64,000 nucleotides of DNA, taken from positions 62,001 through 126,000 of the forward strand of contig JADMJD010000112.1 of NCBI GenBank assembly GCA_018780805.1, written 5' to 3'. Shown in pieces: positions 62,731 to 64,000 of this stretch. A program made the translations under genes and the position numbers. The notes beneath the pieces were generated by a model that was given only the letters and a program-made list of their open reading frames with translations, searched no databases and was not told the DNA's origin. How positions within the stretch are numbered: the stretch's first letter is position 1; each line of letters begins with the position of its first letter. The stretch is from Rubrivivax sp. (GTDB taxonomy: Bacteria > Pseudomonadota > Gammaproteobacteria > Burkholderiales > Burkholderiaceae_C).

Positions 62731-63144
62731 GTGGTTGACGTAGTAGACAGAGCAACGAGGTCCCGCATGATGGCCTCGATCAAGACGAAACACACCAAGC
62801 CGGAGCAGCTAGTGCGGCGCTACCTGCACGCATCCGGCCTCAGGTTCCGGCTACACGACCGTCGCCTGCAAGGAACCCCCGACCTCGTTCTGAAGAATTA
62901 CAACGCGGTCATCTTCTTCAATGGCTGCTTCTGGCATCGCCATCTTGGCTGCGCAGACGCGACCACGCCGGCAACGCGTCAAGACTTCTGGCAACCCAAG
63001 TTCGCCAAGAACGTTGCCCGCGACCAAGCCAAAAGCGCACTACTCAACGCCTCAGGCTGGCGTGTCTTCACCGTCTGGGAATGTGAGTCGCACGATGAGC
63101 TCGCGCTTGACCGGCTCTTCTGGAAGATCGTCGCTTTGCCCTGA
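62731..63144 (+). CDS. vsr: Very short patch repair endonuclease Vsr
   Basis: 137 residues from GTG 62731 (VVDVVDRATRSRMMASIK). It aligns with E. coli Vsr by eye: catalytic Asp51 in QGTPDLV, Trp68-His69 in NGCFWHRH, and zinc ligands Cys66, His71, Cys74 and Cys118. The E. coli His64 is Asn64 here. Vsr nicks next to T:G mismatches caused by deamination of methylcytosine, and so protects the target of the divergent methylase. It may instead act as the restriction nuclease of the island. The start lacks a strong ribosome site. Confidence 0.92.
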   Translation: MVDVVDRATRSRMMASIKTKHTKPEQLVRRYLHASGLRFRLHDRRLQGTPDLVLKNYNAVIFFNGCFWHRHLGCADATTPATRQDFWQPKFAKNVARDQAKSALLNASGWRVFTVWECESHDELALDRLFWKIVALP

Positions 63145-63246
63145 TCGATTCGGTGAAATCAGCACCCCTGTACGCGAGGGATGGACTTGCTACAGATCAT
63201 TTATGTAGCCACAATATGCTCTTCAGACGCACCATGGCGAGGCCAC

Positions 63247-63504
63247 ATGGCCAAGGTACCGCAGCAACGAGGAACGACGCCGACTCGGGATCCGCGCGAG
63301 CGATTCGTGAGCCTTGCGAACAGCAGGGTCACGTCCGCGATCCACCAGATTCGTCTCATCGGTAACCTGTCCAACAAGAAAAACTATGAGTACGGGCCGG
63401 AGGACGCGGCAAAGATCACGCGGGTGCTCCAGAGAGAGCTGGACGAACTCAAGGCGAAATTCAAGGGGGAAGACCGGAGTGAATCAACCTTCTTCAGCCT
63501 CTAG
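63247..63504 (+). CDS. Small helical protein of the methylase-Vsr-GHKL island
   Basis: 85 residues from ATG 63247, with GAGG upstream; an in-frame ATG at 63181 would add 22 residues. The core is FVSLANSRVTSAIHQIRLIG followed by NLSNKKNYEYGPEDAAKI and a charged helix (LQRELDELKAKF). It resembles small proteins found beside MORC/MutL-type ATPases in restriction-like operons, from memory of the pattern only. It overlaps the next start by 26 bases. Confidence 0.65.
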   Translation: MAKVPQQRGTTPTRDPRERFVSLANSRVTSAIHQIRLIGNLSNKKNYEYGPEDAAKITRVLQRELDELKAKFKGEDRSESTFFSL

Positions 63505-64000
63505 CGCCGTTGCAGCGCGCTGGGACTACATCCGTACCGGCCCAGGGAGATCGGGACGCAGTCTGTCGGAGAACAACTTCGCCAAGGAGCGTCGCGACTG
63601 GCTTTCCATCCTGCTGCGAGAGATCCTGCAGAACGCACTGGATGCACGAGTCCCGGCTTCAGCGCCTGTCGTGGTATCCGTTCAACATCGCGAGCTGGAT
63701 ACAGAGGCCAGAACCTTTGTAGAAGGCCTCATCACGCCAGAACACCACGAGCGTTTCAAGAAGTCCGTACCACATGTCCACGCCGGGCAAGCGTCGACCG
63801 TGAGCACTTGTTTGGTTGTAGAGGATTTCGGGACAAGTGGGCTAACAGGCGTGACCAACAAGCCTGATCTGGACGGCAAGGGCCAGAACTGGAATGCCTT
63901 CTGGTTTCGTGAGGGAGAAGGTGGCAAAGAGAACACCTCGGGGAACGGAGGGGCAGGCCAGGGGAAAATCACCTATTTCAGCACGAGTGGAATCAGGACG
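63479..64000 (+). CDS. GHKL-type ATPase (MORC/paraMORC-like), cut by window edge
   Basis: Starts at GTG 63479 and runs off the window (174 codons visible). It has the GHKL ATP-binding boxes: N box LLREILQNALDA (Glu48, Asn52, Asp55), G1-like VVEDFGTSGLTG (Asp116, Gly118, Gly121), and G2 GNGGAGQGKITYF (Gly160, Gly162, Lys163). Intact N, G1 and G2 boxes argue for ATP binding and hydrolysis. In prokaryotes such ATPases are known partners of restriction enzymes. Its overlap with the small gene implies one operon with vsr. Confidence 0.82.
   Translation, partial: MNQPSSASSAVAARWDYIRTGPGRSGRSLSENNFAKERRDWLSILLREILQNALDARVPASAPVVVSVQHRELDTEARTFVEGLITPEHHERFKKSVPHVHAGQASTVSTCLVVEDFGTSGLTGVTNKPDLDGKGQNWNAFWFREGEGGKENTSGNGGAGQGKITYFSTSGIRT

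Noticed and set aside
1-64000. CRISPR arrays, tRNA or rRNA genes, IS elements and integrases
   Set aside because: I looked for regularly spaced direct repeats with unique spacers, cloverleaf arms with conserved GTTCRA loops, and transposase or integrase motifs and found none; the 29-bp array has no spacers.

Overview
The window is high-GC DNA (roughly two thirds G+C by eye) from a Betaproteobacterium of the order Burkholderiales, probably a Comamonadaceae- or Rubrivivax/Leptothrix-like lineage. The reasons are a Bug/TctC-type tricarboxylate receptor, the gene set DUF3348-DUF802-OmpA-DUF2894, a betaproteobacterial ProQ with a long Arg/Pro tail, SlyX, DUF938, and short palindromic intergenic repeats of the kind common in Comamonadaceae. 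I see no rRNA, tRNA or CRISPR array.

Layout. (1) 1-2593: an FCD-type GntR regulator (cut by the window edge) and a bufferin-type copper-peptide cluster bufA-bufB-bufC. (2) 2571-6526: a two-component system with a divergent ECF sigma factor and a Tim44-like protein. (3) 6531-18278: one long minus-strand catabolic unit: HutC-type GntR regulator, livKHMGF importer, an orphan Bug receptor, aconitase-type hydratase large and small subunits, a hydantoinase-type amidohydrolase, an FAD oxidoreductase and an isocitrate-lyase/PEP-mutase-family lyase. A palindromic operator lies upstream of the regulator, and a BktB-like thiolase lies beyond it. (4) 19731-29133: cold-shock protein, a hydrolase, an ExeA-like ATPase, a transglutaminase-like protein, two hotdog thioesterases with a MarR regulator, ProQ, a YgjP-like protease and a B12-binding radical SAM protein. 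(5) 29152-49361: a 20-kb, tightly packed seven-gene surface and secretion locus: caspase-TPR-CsgG protein, CsgG-like protein, TpsB transporter, a 3,877-residue TpsA adhesin with about 26 YDG repeats, a SLAM-like TPR/beta-barrel protein, a FecR-TPR-CsgG protein and a TPR/TbpB-like-barrel protein. (6) 49467-59986: housekeeping genes, the DUF3348/DUF802/OmpA/DUF2894 cluster (a ZorAB-like stator pair without Zorya effectors), and several repeat structures. (7) 60077-64000: a ParDE-like toxin-antitoxin pair, then a visibly less GC-rich island with a C5-cytosine methyltransferase, a Vsr endonuclease, a small conserved-looking protein and the start of a GHKL ATPase. This looks like a restriction-modification or defence island that continues past the window edge.

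The two best candidates for an incompletely described system are the TPS/SLAM/CsgG/caspase locus (29152-49361) and the methylase-Vsr-GHKL island (60940-64000). The catabolic unit (6531-18278) has an enzyme order suggesting an undescribed route: cyclic imide/amide opening, then hydration, then retro-aldol cleavage. All functions are read from sequence patterns; no database search was run.
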